Positions 16,602 to 26,170 of a stretch of 64,000 nucleotides of DNA are shown here, piece after piece. Origin of the DNA: an uncultured Prevotellaceae bacterium (GTDB taxonomy: Bacteria; Bacteroidota; Bacteroidia; Bacteroidales; Bacteroidaceae); assembly GCA_946415645.1 (NCBI GenBank), contig CAMKTJ010000002.1:62001-126000 (forward strand), written 5' to 3'. Numbering within the stretch: the first letter of the stretch is position 1; the number at the start of each line of letters is the position of its first letter. The position numbers were made by a program, and so were the translations under genes. A model generated the notes under the pieces. It saw only the letters and a list, made by a program, of their open reading frames with translations, did no database searches and was not told the DNA's origin.

Positions 16602-18749
16602 ATGAAACAGACATTACTAAAATCATTTCTGCTACTATGTAGCCTAATTGTGGGAAGTATTGCGTGGGCAGAAGACGTAACCTATGATTTCACTGCTATT
16701 GAAGGTTTTAGCGACTGGTCAACAGGCTATGGTAAACATGTTGTTGAGTACTCTGCAGCAACTGTTACATTCGAATCAGCTAACCGTCAAACTTCTACAA
16801 TTACTAATCAACCTGTCACCAAAGGACAACCTGTTACTTTGGTGATGACAGGAACGAAAACTATTAGTGCTGTATCCTTTAAATGTACACAATGGGGCTC
16901 AAAAGCTCAGACAATTACATTGCACTATAGTAAAGATGGTGGTAAAAATTACACCTCAACAGATGTAACATCAACAACCTTCGCCATTTCGTCAAGTAAT
17001 CTTCCTACTGGAACGAATGCAGTTAAAATCACTTTCTCTTCTACCTCAAACCAGATAGGTATTGCTTCCGCAACAATCACTTATGAGGATGGAGGTTCTT
17101 CAAAAGCTGATCCTAAGTTGTCATTCTCTTCTGAAACTGCAGAAGCAACCTTTGGTCAGGACTTTACTGCTCCTACACTGAATACAGCAACAGACTTTAA
17201 TGGTGCTGTTGAATACACTTCTTCTGTAGAGACCGTTGCTCAGGTGATGGATCCTGAGACAGGCGAGCTGAGAATTGTTGGTGGCGGCACAACAGTCATC
17301 ACAGCCACCTTTGCTGGCAATGATGATTTTAATGCAGGTTCTGCAAGCTACACGCTGACGGTTAAAGATAACCGCGTTGCTACAACAATCACCCAGGAGA
17401 ATATCACACTTGATGTGGCTGATGTTGCAACATTAACACAGCTGACCCCTGTTGTAAAGGATGCAGAAGGAAATATTGTTTCATACACCAATGATCCAAA
17501 TGGTGAAGGAATGCCTGAGGTTTATTTTGAACTCGTAGGTGAAGATAAAGATGGTATTATTGGTTCTATTGATAGTCACGGAAACATTATTCTTAATAGT
17601 GTAGCTGGAACTGTAACAGTAAAGGCTGTCTATAACCATTTCCAGATGAATCCAGACTATCGTCCTAGTGAATGTACTTTCACCATTACAGTATATCAGC
17701 CATTGAACGGCATTGCAGAATTCTGTAATCTGACAAACGGCACATCCGGTACACTTAAGCTGACGAATGCTGTTGTACTATATGCAAATGGAAAAGATAT
17801 GTACGTGCGTGATGCTACGGGGGCTGTAGACTTCTATAACACAGGTCTTACTTACGAGGCAGGCAACATCCTCAACGGTAAGATTACCGCAAAGTATTCT
17901 TTGTATAACAATATGCATGAGCTAACCACGCCTATATCCAACAATACCCTTGTTGCAACGACTGGTCCTGCTGCAACTCCTATAGAGATTACAACGAGTG
18001 ATGCTGCCGACTATGCTTGCAACCTTGTAAAGATTACAGGTGTGAAGATTACCTCCAACAATAATAAGTTCTATGTGGACGATGTTCAGGTATATGACAA
18101 ATTCAAACTTGGTTACACCATCGAGGCTGGCAAAACCTACGACATTGTGGGTATCATAATTCCATACAATAATATATATGAAATTTGCCCAATTGAGGCT
18201 CCCACTGAAATAGTCGTTGAGACAGCAACTGTTGGTGCTGCCGGCTATGCAACCTACGTTACAAAGAATGATGTTTCCTTCCCCAATGGTGTGAAAGCAT
18301 TCATTGCTGCAGTTAATGGAAACTTTGTTTCGTTGACTGAAGTTACAACTGTTCCTGAGGGTACCCCCATTATTCTCAAGGGAGAAGGCACTTATGAACT
18401 GGCTGTTGCAGATGCAAATGCTCTTGATAATGTGAGTGCAAATGAGCTGAAGGCATCGGCTGAACCAATAATAGCTGATGGTACTCAGTTTGTTCTAGCT
18501 AATGTTAACGACGTAGTTGGCTTCTATAAGGCAACAGGAACTATCCCTGCTGGCAAGGCTTATCTGGAAGTTCCCGCTGCTGGTGTAAAGGCATTCTACT
18601 TCGAAGCTGACGATGCTACTGCAATCAACGAGGTTAATGCTCAATGCTCAATGCTCAATGGTCAATCAATCTACAACCTCGCTGGCCAGCGCATCAATAA
18701 GCTGCAGAAGGGCATCAACATCGTGAACGGAAAGAAGATTCTGAAGTAA
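16602..18749 (+). CDS. Large secreted surface protein of tandem unit 1
   Basis: 715 residues with signal peptide (1-23, …GSIAWA). Beta-rich domains follow: an N-terminal domain ('VTYDFTAIEGFSDWSTGYGK'), an Ig-like domain around 185-255, a segment near 365-530 resembling OB-fold surface modules, then a C-terminal region of about 170 residues shared with the proteins of units 2 and 3 ('AAGYATYVTKND', 'PAGKAYLEVPAAGVKAFYF', 'IYNLAGQRINKLQKGINIVN'). The last part resembles the C-terminal sorting domains of Prevotella type IX secretion cargo. Residues about 679-688 come from an in-frame 'aatgctc' word repeat. No catalytic domain seen; probably an adhesin or glycan-binding protein. Confidence 0.75.
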   Translation: MKQTLLKSFLLLCSLIVGSIAWAEDVTYDFTAIEGFSDWSTGYGKHVVEYSAATVTFESANRQTSTITNQPVTKGQPVTLVMTGTKTISAVSFKCTQWGSKAQTITLHYSKDGGKNYTSTDVTSTTFAISSSNLPTGTNAVKITFSSTSNQIGIASATITYEDGGSSKADPKLSFSSETAEATFGQDFTAPTLNTATDFNGAVEYTSSVETVAQVMDPETGELRIVGGGTTVITATFAGNDDFNAGSASYTLTVKDNRVATTITQENITLDVADVATLTQLTPVVKDAEGNIVSYTNDPNGEGMPEVYFELVGEDKDGIIGSIDSHGNIILNSVAGTVTVKAVYNHFQMNPDYRPSECTFTITVYQPLNGIAEFCNLTNGTSGTLKLTNAVVLYANGKDMYVRDATGAVDFYNTGLTYEAGNILNGKITAKYSLYNNMHELTTPISNNTLVATTGPAATPIEITTSDAADYACNLVKITGVKITSNNNKFYVDDVQVYDKFKLGYTIEAGKTYDIVGIIIPYNNIYEICPIEAPTEIVVETATVGAAGYATYVTKNDVSFPNGVKAFIAAVNGNFVSLTEVTTVPEGTPIILKGEGTYELAVADANALDNVSANELKASAEPIIADGTQFVLANVNDVVGFYKATGTIPAGKAYLEVPAAGVKAFYFEADDATAINEVNAQCSMLNGQSIYNLAGQRINKLQKGINIVNGKKILK

Positions 18750-18753
18750 AAGA

Positions 18754-18872
18754 CCCACCCCGGCCCTCCCTTGTTGGGAGGGTGGGGGAAAGGTTATTGA
18801 TAAAATGATTATTAACTTTTGACCCATACCCTCATTAGTCACCTCCCCTGTAAGGAGAGGATGGGAGGGGTC
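18754..18872. repeat. REP-like G/C palindromes between protein and peptide of unit 1
   Basis: CCCTCCC-TTGTT-GGGAGGG within a longer imperfect stem (18754-18787) and CCTCCCCT-GTA-AGGAGAGG (18842-18860). The same palindrome family fills the equivalent gap of unit 3 (25829-25972). In unit 2 the gap holds word repeats instead. Confidence 0.7.
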
Positions 18873-18876
18873 TTAT

Positions 18877-19029
18877 ATGAGATACATTAAGCCCGCCTTG
18901 CGCATAGAATCGGCTCAGGTTGTCAACATGTTGGCAGAGAGCCTTGTAATAAATGGTGACACCACTGTGGATGGTGGTCAAGCCCTGACTAAGGAAGATA
19001 GTTGGGCCATCTGGTCCGACGAGGACTAA
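18877..19029 (+). CDS. Small acidic peptide of tandem unit 1
   Basis: 50 residues, found by hand translation from ATG 18877. Motifs in order: 'YIKPALRIESAQVVNMLAES', 'GDTTVDGGQALTKED' and the acidic end 'WAIWSDED'. There is no signal peptide or membrane segment. Peptides nearly identical in pattern lie at 22025-22177 and 25988-26146, each directly after a large secreted protein and before a similar terminator. Conservation at protein level across three loci argues that it is a real gene. Function unknown. Confidence 0.85.
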   Translation: MRYIKPALRIESAQVVNMLAESLVINGDTTVDGGQALTKEDSWAIWSDED

Positions 19030-19058
19030 TCTAGATTTATATATCTATTTATCAGAAG

Positions 19059-19090
19059 GCAGCTCTCACTATGGGGGCTGCTTTCTTCTT
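19059..19090 (+). terminator. Terminator of tandem unit 1
   Basis: GCAGCTC…GGGCTGC hairpin followed by TTTCTTCTTT, preceded by 'cagaag'. It is homologous to the terminators at 22204-22232 and 26171-26204. Confidence 0.8.
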
Positions 19091-19167
19091 TATTTAACAC
19101 AAACTCTGTCATCACACCTACTTTCATGACTATTTTATCGGTTGCAGTTAAATTCTCCTCTTATTTC

Positions 19168-19198
19168 TTTGTTATTACATAGATAAGGCTTATATTTG
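19168..19198 (+). promoter_or_regulatory. Promoter of tandem unit 2
   Basis: TTTG (19168-19171), exact 19-bp spacer ending ATAAGGCT, TATATTTG (19191-19198). The leader before the ATG contains a 12-bp perfect palindrome GCGCATATGCGC (19228-19239) not found in units 1 and 3. Confidence 0.8.
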
Positions 19199-19277
19199 TG
19201 CACTCTTTGTTAATCAATGAATCGTACGCGCATATGCGCAACCGAGATATTTAGGTATTATTTAAAACACATTCAAA

Positions 19278-21875
19278 ATGAAAAAGATTTTACTTTCATT
19301 TCTTCTTGTTACAGCAGGTATATCCTGTTGGGCAGATGAGTATTATTTGGTTGGTGATGCCACTCCTTGTGGTTGGGCAACAGGTGATGCCCGTAAACCA
19401 ATGCAAATGACTGAGACAGCTACCACTGGTGTCTATGAGTGGTCAGGACTCCTGAAACATGGCGGTGATGCAGCCGGCAATGGTTTCTACATCTGTAACA
19501 GTCTTAGTGGCTGGAGTGCCTTGTATCCATCAGAAACATATCCGATTTCTGATACAGGCGAATCTACATTCCAGAAAAACCAGGAATTTAAGTGGAACCC
19601 CACAAATACCGACTGGCAGTTCTACACCATTACACTGAACACAAATGAAGGTAAGGTTTCCTGGGTTGCCGGAGATGCATGGATTACACCCGATGCTGAT
19701 GGTTTTTACAACATTGGTACGGCTAAGGACCTGTATTGGTTCTCTCTGGTTGCTATAGGTAATCGTTCTGTTAAGGCAAAACTGACAGCCGACATTGACT
19801 ATACAGCATATCCCAAGGGCATTATCGGTCTGAACAGCAACAAATATGCCGGCACCTTTGACGGACAGGAACATACTGTAACCATTGACATCAAGAACAA
19901 CACAACATGTACAGGTCTCTTCGGTGTAATCGACGGTGCAACCATCAAGAACCTAGTTGTAGAAGGTAATTGTGAATCATCTGCAAAATTAATTGGCGGT
20001 CTGGGTGGCGTAAGTTATGGTAACTGTACCATCGAAAACATCGTGGTCAAGACAGCCGTTAAATTCACAGGCACCGGCGATGCAACCTGTGGTGGTATCT
20101 TCGGCGATATGGAAGCTGCCTCTACTGTTAAAAACTGTGCATTCTATGGTTCATTTGAGTCTGAGAAAGGCTCAAACATTCGTGCTTTGGCTAGTTGGTG
20201 TAGCAACAATCCGCAATTTACCAACTGTATCATTGCTCCTGCAGAAATTAATGCTAATGGTTATGATACCAACAACCTTGCTAACGGCGGCTATACCACC
20301 AATAACTGCGTTAAGATTGCTGCTAACGATGTAAAGCTAGCCTCTGGTGAACTCTGCTATACTATGAATGGTAACCAGAGCGAGATAGGTTGGTATCAGA
20401 ATCTTACTGGTACTGTTGATGCTAAGCCCGTTCCTTTCTCTTCTCACAGCCAGGTATATGCCAATGGCGCACTGAAGTGTGATGGAACCAGCGCTGGTGG
20501 CGAGCTTACCTATAGCAATAATAAGACCGGACTTATTCCTCCCCACACCGACGAGAACGGCGATGGCATTTGCGACGTCTGCGGTAAACTCATTCCAGAT
20601 TTCCTGAAAGCTGATGAAGAAGGCTTCTATGCTATTTCTAATGCTACCGCACTGAATTGGTTCAGTCTTTTCGTAAAGGAGTATAACGCTTCTGCCAATG
20701 CTAAGTTGACAGCCGACATTGACTATACAGCATATCCTCAGGGTTTCATTGGTAATGGAACTGCTTATGCTGGTATCTTCGACGGCCAGAATCATACTAT
20801 TACCATTGATCTTGTGAACGATGCTAAGATCAGGGGACTCTTTACAATGATAAACGGTGCTACCATTAAGAACCTTGTTGTAGATGGTAGTGTTACCTCA
20901 GAGTTCAACAACCTTGGTGGTCTTGGCGGTCAGGCTGATGGCACCAACAACATCGAGAACGTTGTTATAAATACCACGCTCACCTATATTCCTGGTAACG
21001 GTGATGCTTCATGCGGCGGTTTCTTCCCCTATATCAATAGTGGTACAGTTAACTTCAAGAACTGTGCATTCTACGGAAGCTTTATACTGGGTGCTGCTAC
21101 TGGTAACGCAGGTCTGGTATCCTGGAATAGTGGTAAATGTGTTGCAGAGAACACTCTCATTGCTCCTGCTGTGATCGAGGCTTCTGCTTTCAATGACTTT
21201 GCACGTCCTGGTTTGACAACCACCAACTGTTACAAGATTGATGCTACCGACACAAGACTTGCTTCTGGTGAACTTTGTTTGATGCTGAAGAATGGCTGGT
21301 ATCAGACTATTGGTACAGATAAGTATCCTGTTCCATTCAAGACTCACGGTATTGTAAAGCAGATCTCTGAGGCTGGCTATGCTACTCTGTATGTTGCTGA
21401 TACTGATGTTGAGATTCCCGCAGGCATTACAGCTAACGCTGGCGTGCTTGAAGGAAACTGGCTGGTAATGAAGGCTATCGAGGGTAAGATTGCTGCCGGC
21501 GACGCTGTAATATTGAAGGGTGATGCTGGTATCTACAGCTTTGTTCCCACAACAGGTGCTACAAAGGCTGCTGCTAACGACCTGAAGGGTGCTGCAGTTG
21601 ATACAGAGGCTACTGGCAAGTATGTTCTGGCTCAGCCTGAGAACGAGGCTGTTGGCTTCTACCTGGCTAATGGTGGCAAGATTGCAGCCGGCAAGGCATA
21701 CCTTGAGCTTCCTGCTGCTGGCGTTAAGGCATTCTTCTTCGCTGAAGAAGAGACTGGCATTGCTAACGTTAACGTAAAAGAAAACCAGACTCCCGTTTAT
21801 AACCTGGCTGGTCAGCGCATCAATAAGCTGCAGAAGGGCATCAATATTGTTGGTGGTAAGAAGGTGCTTTTCTAA
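19278..21875 (+). CDS. Large secreted GLUG-repeat surface protein of tandem unit 2
   Basis: 865 residues with signal peptide (1-18, …GISCWA). The N-terminal domain (about 20-135: 'EYYLVGDATPCGWATGDA', 'NGFYICNSLSGWSALYP') resembles SusE/SusF starch-binding modules. Two GLUG-type beta-helix modules follow ('LTADIDYTAYPKG', 'YAGTFDGQEHTVTIDI', 'TGLFGVIDGATIKNLVVEG' and a second copy from about 475), separated by a Cys-rich linker 'HTDENGDGICDVCGKL'. The last about 170 residues match the common C-terminal region of units 1 and 3, ending 'VYNLAGQRINKLQKGINIVG'. Likely a surface-exposed glycan-binding or adhesive protein. The same GLUG modules and linker occur in the CotH protein at 43136-46864. 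Confidence 0.8.
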   Translation: MKKILLSFLLVTAGISCWADEYYLVGDATPCGWATGDARKPMQMTETATTGVYEWSGLLKHGGDAAGNGFYICNSLSGWSALYPSETYPISDTGESTFQKNQEFKWNPTNTDWQFYTITLNTNEGKVSWVAGDAWITPDADGFYNIGTAKDLYWFSLVAIGNRSVKAKLTADIDYTAYPKGIIGLNSNKYAGTFDGQEHTVTIDIKNNTTCTGLFGVIDGATIKNLVVEGNCESSAKLIGGLGGVSYGNCTIENIVVKTAVKFTGTGDATCGGIFGDMEAASTVKNCAFYGSFESEKGSNIRALASWCSNNPQFTNCIIAPAEINANGYDTNNLANGGYTTNNCVKIAANDVKLASGELCYTMNGNQSEIGWYQNLTGTVDAKPVPFSSHSQVYANGALKCDGTSAGGELTYSNNKTGLIPPHTDENGDGICDVCGKLIPDFLKADEEGFYAISNATALNWFSLFVKEYNASANAKLTADIDYTAYPQGFIGNGTAYAGIFDGQNHTITIDLVNDAKIRGLFTMINGATIKNLVVDGSVTSEFNNLGGLGGQADGTNNIENVVINTTLTYIPGNGDASCGGFFPYINSGTVNFKNCAFYGSFILGAATGNAGLVSWNSGKCVAENTLIAPAVIEASAFNDFARPGLTTTNCYKIDATDTRLASGELCLMLKNGWYQTIGTDKYPVPFKTHGIVKQISEAGYATLYVADTDVEIPAGITANAGVLEGNWLVMKAIEGKIAAGDAVILKGDAGIYSFVPTTGATKAAANDLKGAAVDTEATGKYVLAQPENEAVGFYLANGGKIAAGKAYLELPAAGVKAFFFAEEETGIANVNVKENQTPVYNLAGQRINKLQKGINIVGGKKVLF

Positions 21876-21879
21876 GATA

Positions 21880-22015
21880 AAAATTAAAAGAGAAAAGATA
21901 AAAGTTAAAAATGAGATAAGGAGTTAAAGAAGTTAGAGGGAGTTAGAGGACAATACCGTTCATGTGTATAACTATCCTCTTGCCCCTAACCTCTTGCCCC
22001 TTGCCCCTAAAATAC
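21880..22015. repeat. Word-repeat block between protein and peptide of unit 2
   Basis: Repeats of 'aaaagataaaagttaaaa', then 'gttaaagaagttagagggagttagag', a connector with 'gtataactatcc', then 'tcttgcccctaacctcttgccccttgcccct'. The connector plus CTTGCCCC order matches 6425-6503 and 1586-1682. Confidence 0.75.
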
Positions 22016-22024
22016 CAGTATGAT

Positions 22025-22177
22025 ATGAAATATATTAAACCCGCCTTGAAGGTAGAATCGGCTCAGGTTGTCAACATGTTGGCAGAGAGCCTGGCAATAA
22101 ATGGTGACACCACAGTGAATGGTGGTGATGCTTTGACAAAGGAAAACGATTGGGCCATCTGGTCCGACGAGGACTAA
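22025..22177 (+). CDS. Small acidic peptide of tandem unit 2
   Basis: 50 residues. Motifs: 'MKYIKPALKVESAQVVNMLA', 'NGDTTVNGGDALTKEND' and 'WAIWSDED'. It differs from the unit 1 peptide at only a handful of positions, mostly conservative, and the C-terminal WAIWSDED is identical. The ATG at 22025 is chosen because homology to the other copies begins there. No signal peptide. Function unknown; see the unit 1 entry for context. Confidence 0.85.
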   Translation: MKYIKPALKVESAQVVNMLAESLAINGDTTVNGGDALTKENDWAIWSDED

Positions 22178-22203
22178 TCCTAATATTATACTAATTTTCA
22201 GAA

Positions 22204-22232
22204 GGCAACTCCACATTCGGGGTTGCCTTTTG
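22204..22232 (+). terminator. Terminator of tandem unit 2
   Basis: GGCAACTCC…GGGGTTGCC hairpin followed by TTTTGTTA; homologous in position and in the 'cagaaggca' lead-in to those of units 1 and 3. Confidence 0.8.
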
Positions 22233-22284
22233 TTATGGATATAAAACAAATCTAGTGTTAAAACGAAAAAATATTTTGATTTTA

Positions 22285-22315
22285 TTTGTATATATATAAA
22301 TAAGGTATATATTTG
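22285..22315 (+). promoter_or_regulatory. Promoter of tandem unit 3
   Basis: TTTG (22285-22288), 19-bp spacer TATATATATAAATAAGGTA, TATATTTG (22308-22315). Nearly the same spacer as unit 1, so the promoters probably share ancestry or a regulator. Confidence 0.8.
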
Positions 22316-22401
22316 CCATGAACTTAACGTTAACTTTGAAGACAAACCAACTATTTCTATATAGACCAATTAAACTATTACTAACCCTAAAATCAAACAT
22401 T

Positions 22402-25400
22402 ATGAGAAAAATTAAACTTCTCTTAGCCACCATGCTATCATTCTTCGCATGGACAGGCGTAATGGCACAGGTAACTGGCAATTCAGACCTTTCCAACAAT
22501 AAGGTTTACACAGTTACCACAGCACGCGGTGCATGGTGTGTTGATCAAGAAAACAACAGGATGCACTACGATGCAAACTACACGACACCAGCCGATATAC
22601 CTGCTGATGATGTGAAATACCAGTTTGCATTCATCAACTATGAGGGACACTATTACCTGTATGCCCCTGCCGTTAAGAAATTTGTGCAGCCACAAAAGCA
22701 TTTCGTAAGTGGCTACACCACTCCTGTTACACTTGCAGTTAATAATGGCGACGTTAAGGTTAAGGGCGAGAGATCTGCTCTTACCATCAACATTGGCGGA
22801 AGTCAGTGGACATGGGACACATGGTCATCCTATGACGATGGCAACAAGGTTTCAATTGTTGAGGCAGCTGATTTTAGTACTGCTGACCTAAACGAGGCTA
22901 TCTCTATCCTTACTGGTACACCTCATTTCGACCCTCACAAGGTTTACACCATTACTTGTCCTCGTCTTCAGTGGGCAGCATCAGCCGACCGCAACAGTCT
23001 GAGTTCTACTATTTCCAATGCAGATGCAACAGAAGCAGACAAGCAATTTGCTTTCTACTATAACGAGGGTAAGCTATATATTTTCAGTGTCGGAGCAGGC
23101 AAGTTCCTTAATGGGGACGGTTCCTTTGCTATAGGAAAACTGGGTGAGCCTATGGACTACCGCATTATTGCCACAAGTGGCTATGACCACATGCTGTATG
23201 TTCCCAGCACAAGTTCCTATTTCAATGCTCAGAATAGCGGTGGCTATGCCATCAATACATGGAGCAGTGCTGATGATGGCAACATGCAGCAGATAGTTGA
23301 GGTAGAAGGCGTGGATGCATACGATGCTATGTATAAAGTTCTTAATCCTTCATATAGCGTTACATACGTTGTAAAGGATGAGGCTAACAATACTATTTTC
23401 ACTTCTGAGCCCATAGCAACAGAATTAGGAGCTACTATCACCACCTTGCCAAAAGATTTCCAGCGTCCATATTACACATATAACGAAGTAAATGTAACCA
23501 TCAGCCAGCAGGCAACAACTGTTGAATTTACTGCTAAATGGAATGGCCCATTCCAGGCTTCAACGGATTTCGCTAACGCACATTGGTACGATATGGCTGT
23601 TCGTGGTAGCTATTATGTAACAACAGATAATCCAAAGGAAGACGGTTCTCTTGCTCCTGTTCTGGCTAATGCCGTAGGTTTGGTAGAGAACTCTTATCAG
23701 TGGGCATTTGTTGGTAACGGCTATACAGGCTTTAAGCTCTTCAACAAGGCTAAAGGTGCAGAGCAGGCATACGCATGGGTATCTAACGACAATGGTTCTA
23801 TTCCTACGTTCGTTGATGCAGCTAAAGCTAATGCTTGGACAATCAAGCCCAGCACTTCATCTGTAAGCAATTCCTTTATGCTCACAACAGACTTAGGCTA
23901 CCAGACCAACCAGTTTGGCGGTGCTTCAGGTTCTCTGAAGATATGGGCATCTACACGTACAGATGATGGAGGTTCTGCATTCACGATATTTGACGTTCCC
24001 ACAAACTTCGCAGAATTCGTCGCTTCTGATATTGCTCCTTATGTAGAAGCAACAGGTTACTTCTCATTCACCGATGCTGCAAAGGCTGAAATTGGCTACA
24101 ATCCTGCTTACAAGGAAGAGTGTACTTTCGAGACTTATAAGAGCATGAAGGAGAAGCTGACAGCCGCTATGAGTGAAATGGCTAACTTTATATTCCCCGA
24201 GACTGGTTACTACAACCTGAAGAACAAGTTATACAGCACCTATATGGGTATTGATCCCAGTGATGCTAACATGTATGGTAACTACAAAGTCTGCAATCTT
24301 CCCAAGCAGATTGTGAAGCTGACTAAGAATAACGACAATACTTACACAATCGGTTTGATGGGTAAGTTCGCTCCTGCTACAGTAGCACAGAGCAAAGGTG
24401 TTACAGCTACTGCTGATGCCGCCAATTACACCGTTGTTATCACAAAGCCCGGTTATGCAGTATTCCAAGCTAACACAGAAGAGAAGTACTCTTGCCTGCA
24501 CTGTGCTAATGGTGGTGCCATCGTAGGTTGGGAAGCTGCTGCCGACGCTTCTATGTGGGAAGTTCTTGAACCTGGATACATTGAGTACACCGTTGGCGAA
24601 GCAGGCTATGCAACCGCATACTTCCCCTTCGCAGTAACAATACCAGAAACCGAAAAGGTTGCCGTTCCTGAAGCTAAGGGTGTTTGGACATTCGATGATG
24701 GTACAACAGGTTCTTTGACAGCTACCGACGGTGTAACAGTCGCCGATGGTGTTGCTACTGTTCCTGTAGGTGACAATCTGGCAATGTCAACAACAGGACT
24801 TACTGATCTCAACACTTATACCTTCATGATGGACATTAAGGTTCCTGCAGATAAAGCATCAGACAATAGTCTCAGTGCATACACATCACTCTTCAGAGGC
24901 GCTGACAATAGCGGTGACGGTGGCTTATTCATTTTCTATAAGGCTAAAGAAAACTCAAGAAAGATTGGTATCGCAGCCGGTAATATGGGTTACGGCAGCA
25001 GCATCGAACTGGATAAATGGTATCGCGTTGTATTCTCTTGCGAAAACGCCATTCCTACCGTTTATGTTGACGGCGTAAAGGCTGTAGCTGCTACTGTTGC
25101 AAGTACAAATCACTGGACACTAGGTGAAGTGGTTCGTTTCTTTGCTGATAATATTGGCGATAGTGAGGAGAACGAAGTTCAAACAACAGAGATTCGTTTC
25201 TGGGATGTTGCCTTGAACGCTACAGAAGCCAAGATGCTTGGTTCCGTAGGTACAACACCGATAGTAGAAACCAAGACAGTCAGCGCTTACACAGGCTCTA
25301 TCATGGGTAACTGGATTCAGACAACTGAAGTTGCAGAAGGTATCATTCCCGAGGCTACTCCTGTAATCCTCAAGGGTGATCCATTCACTTATAAGTTCAA

Positions 25401-25824
25401 GGTTGGCGTATTCGAAGAAGAAGATCCTGAAAACGCCCTGAAGATTTACGACAAAACAGTTGACGGTGGCAAGGCTCTCGCTAAGAGGCAAGTTATCCCC
25501 GAGCCCGTCTTGAACAACGACCTGAAGGGAACCTTCGAGCCCATCTCAGCAGAAGGCAAATATGTTCTGGCTAAGCCAGAGGGTAAGGATGTATGCTTCT
25601 ATCAGGCAATCTCTGGTAATATCGAGCCTTGCAAGGCTTATCTGGAGCTTAACTCTGAAGTAAAGGCATTCTACATCAACTTCGACGGCAACGCCACCGC
25701 TATTGAGAACGTTAACGCTAACGTCAACAATAACAACGATGCCATCTACAATCTGGCCGGTCAAAAGCTGTCTAAGCTGCAGAAGGGGATTAACATTGTG
25801 AACGGAAAGAAGATACTGAAGTAA
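22402..25824 (+). CDS. Large secreted LamG-type surface protein of tandem unit 3
   Basis: 1140 residues from ATG 22402, which starts a signal peptide (MRKIKLLLATMLSFFAWTGV, then MAQ); the in-frame ATG at 22318 lies at the predicted transcription start. The N-terminal half holds repeated beta-rich modules ('DLSNNKVYTVTTARGAWC', 'HFDPHKVYTITCPRLQWAAS'). A LamG/concanavalin-like domain lies near 755-925 ('GVWTFDDGTTGSLTATDG', 'KWYRVVFSCENAIPTVYVDG', 'TEIRFWDVALNATEAKML'). The C-terminus carries the region shared with units 1 and 2 and ends 'IYNLAGQKLSKLQKGINIVN'. A surface glycan-binding role is likely; no enzyme motif seen. Confidence 0.8.
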   Translation: MRKIKLLLATMLSFFAWTGVMAQVTGNSDLSNNKVYTVTTARGAWCVDQENNRMHYDANYTTPADIPADDVKYQFAFINYEGHYYLYAPAVKKFVQPQKHFVSGYTTPVTLAVNNGDVKVKGERSALTINIGGSQWTWDTWSSYDDGNKVSIVEAADFSTADLNEAISILTGTPHFDPHKVYTITCPRLQWAASADRNSLSSTISNADATEADKQFAFYYNEGKLYIFSVGAGKFLNGDGSFAIGKLGEPMDYRIIATSGYDHMLYVPSTSSYFNAQNSGGYAINTWSSADDGNMQQIVEVEGVDAYDAMYKVLNPSYSVTYVVKDEANNTIFTSEPIATELGATITTLPKDFQRPYYTYNEVNVTISQQATTVEFTAKWNGPFQASTDFANAHWYDMAVRGSYYVTTDNPKEDGSLAPVLANAVGLVENSYQWAFVGNGYTGFKLFNKAKGAEQAYAWVSNDNGSIPTFVDAAKANAWTIKPSTSSVSNSFMLTTDLGYQTNQFGGASGSLKIWASTRTDDGGSAFTIFDVPTNFAEFVASDIAPYVEATGYFSFTDAAKAEIGYNPAYKEECTFETYKSMKEKLTAAMSEMANFIFPETGYYNLKNKLYSTYMGIDPSDANMYGNYKVCNLPKQIVKLTKNNDNTYTIGLMGKFAPATVAQSKGVTATADAANYTVVITKPGYAVFQANTEEKYSCLHCANGGAIVGWEAAADASMWEVLEPGYIEYTVGEAGYATAYFPFAVTIPETEKVAVPEAKGVWTFDDGTTGSLTATDGVTVADGVATVPVGDNLAMSTTGLTDLNTYTFMMDIKVPADKASDNSLSAYTSLFRGADNSGDGGLFIFYKAKENSRKIGIAAGNMGYGSSIELDKWYRVVFSCENAIPTVYVDGVKAVAATVASTNHWTLGEVVRFFADNIGDSEENEVQTTEIRFWDVALNATEAKMLGSVGTTPIVETKTVSAYTGSIMGNWIQTTEVAEGIIPEATPVILKGDPFTYKFKVGVFEEEDPENALKIYDKTVDGGKALAKRQVIPEPVLNNDLKGTFEPISAEGKYVLAKPEGKDVCFYQAISGNIEPCKAYLELNSEVKAFYINFDGNATAIENVNANVNNNNDAIYNLAGQKLSKLQKGINIVNGKKILK

Positions 25825-25828
25825 GACC

Positions 25829-25972
25829 CACCCCGTCCCTCCCTTGTAGGGAGGGTGGGGAAGGCCTCAGCCAAACCCTCTCCAACGGGAGAGGGGGGAA
25901 ATTAATAGAAAGATTAATATTAACTGCCTTAGAACCTCAGCTCTCTCCCTTTTGGGGAGGGCGGGGGGAGAG
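25829..25972. repeat. REP-like palindromes between protein and peptide of unit 3
   Basis: Several copies: CCCTCCC-TTGTA-GGGAGGG (near 25839-25857), CCCTCTCC-AAC-GGGAGAGGG (near 25879-25899) and CTCTCCC-TTTTG-GGGAGGG (near 25942-25960). Same family as 18754-18872, 4320-4355 and 3225-3244. Confidence 0.75.
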
Positions 25973-25987
25973 GCTAGAGGTACTATT

Positions 25988-26146
25988 ATGAAAGTATATT
26001 TAAAACCCGCTTCGCGCATAGAAGATGCTCAAGTAGCCAATATGTTGGCAGAGAGCCTGATCATAGACAAAACTACTACGGTGGATGGTAGTCAGGCCCT
26101 GACTAAGGAAAATGACTGGAATATCTGGTCAGATGACGAAGAGTAA
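25988..26146 (+). CDS. Small acidic peptide of tandem unit 3
   Basis: 52 residues. Motifs: 'YLKPASRIEDAQVANMLAES', 'TTTVDGSQALTKEND' and 'WNIWSDDEE'. It is the most divergent of the three copies but keeps KPA, the AQV.NMLAESL core, TTV.G..ALTKE and W.IWSD. The ATG at 25988 aligns with the other copies. No signal peptide or membrane segment. Function unknown. Confidence 0.85.
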   Translation: MKVYLKPASRIEDAQVANMLAESLIIDKTTTVDGSQALTKENDWNIWSDDEE

Positions 26147-26170
26147 TATCTTTGCACTATAATTTAGAAG

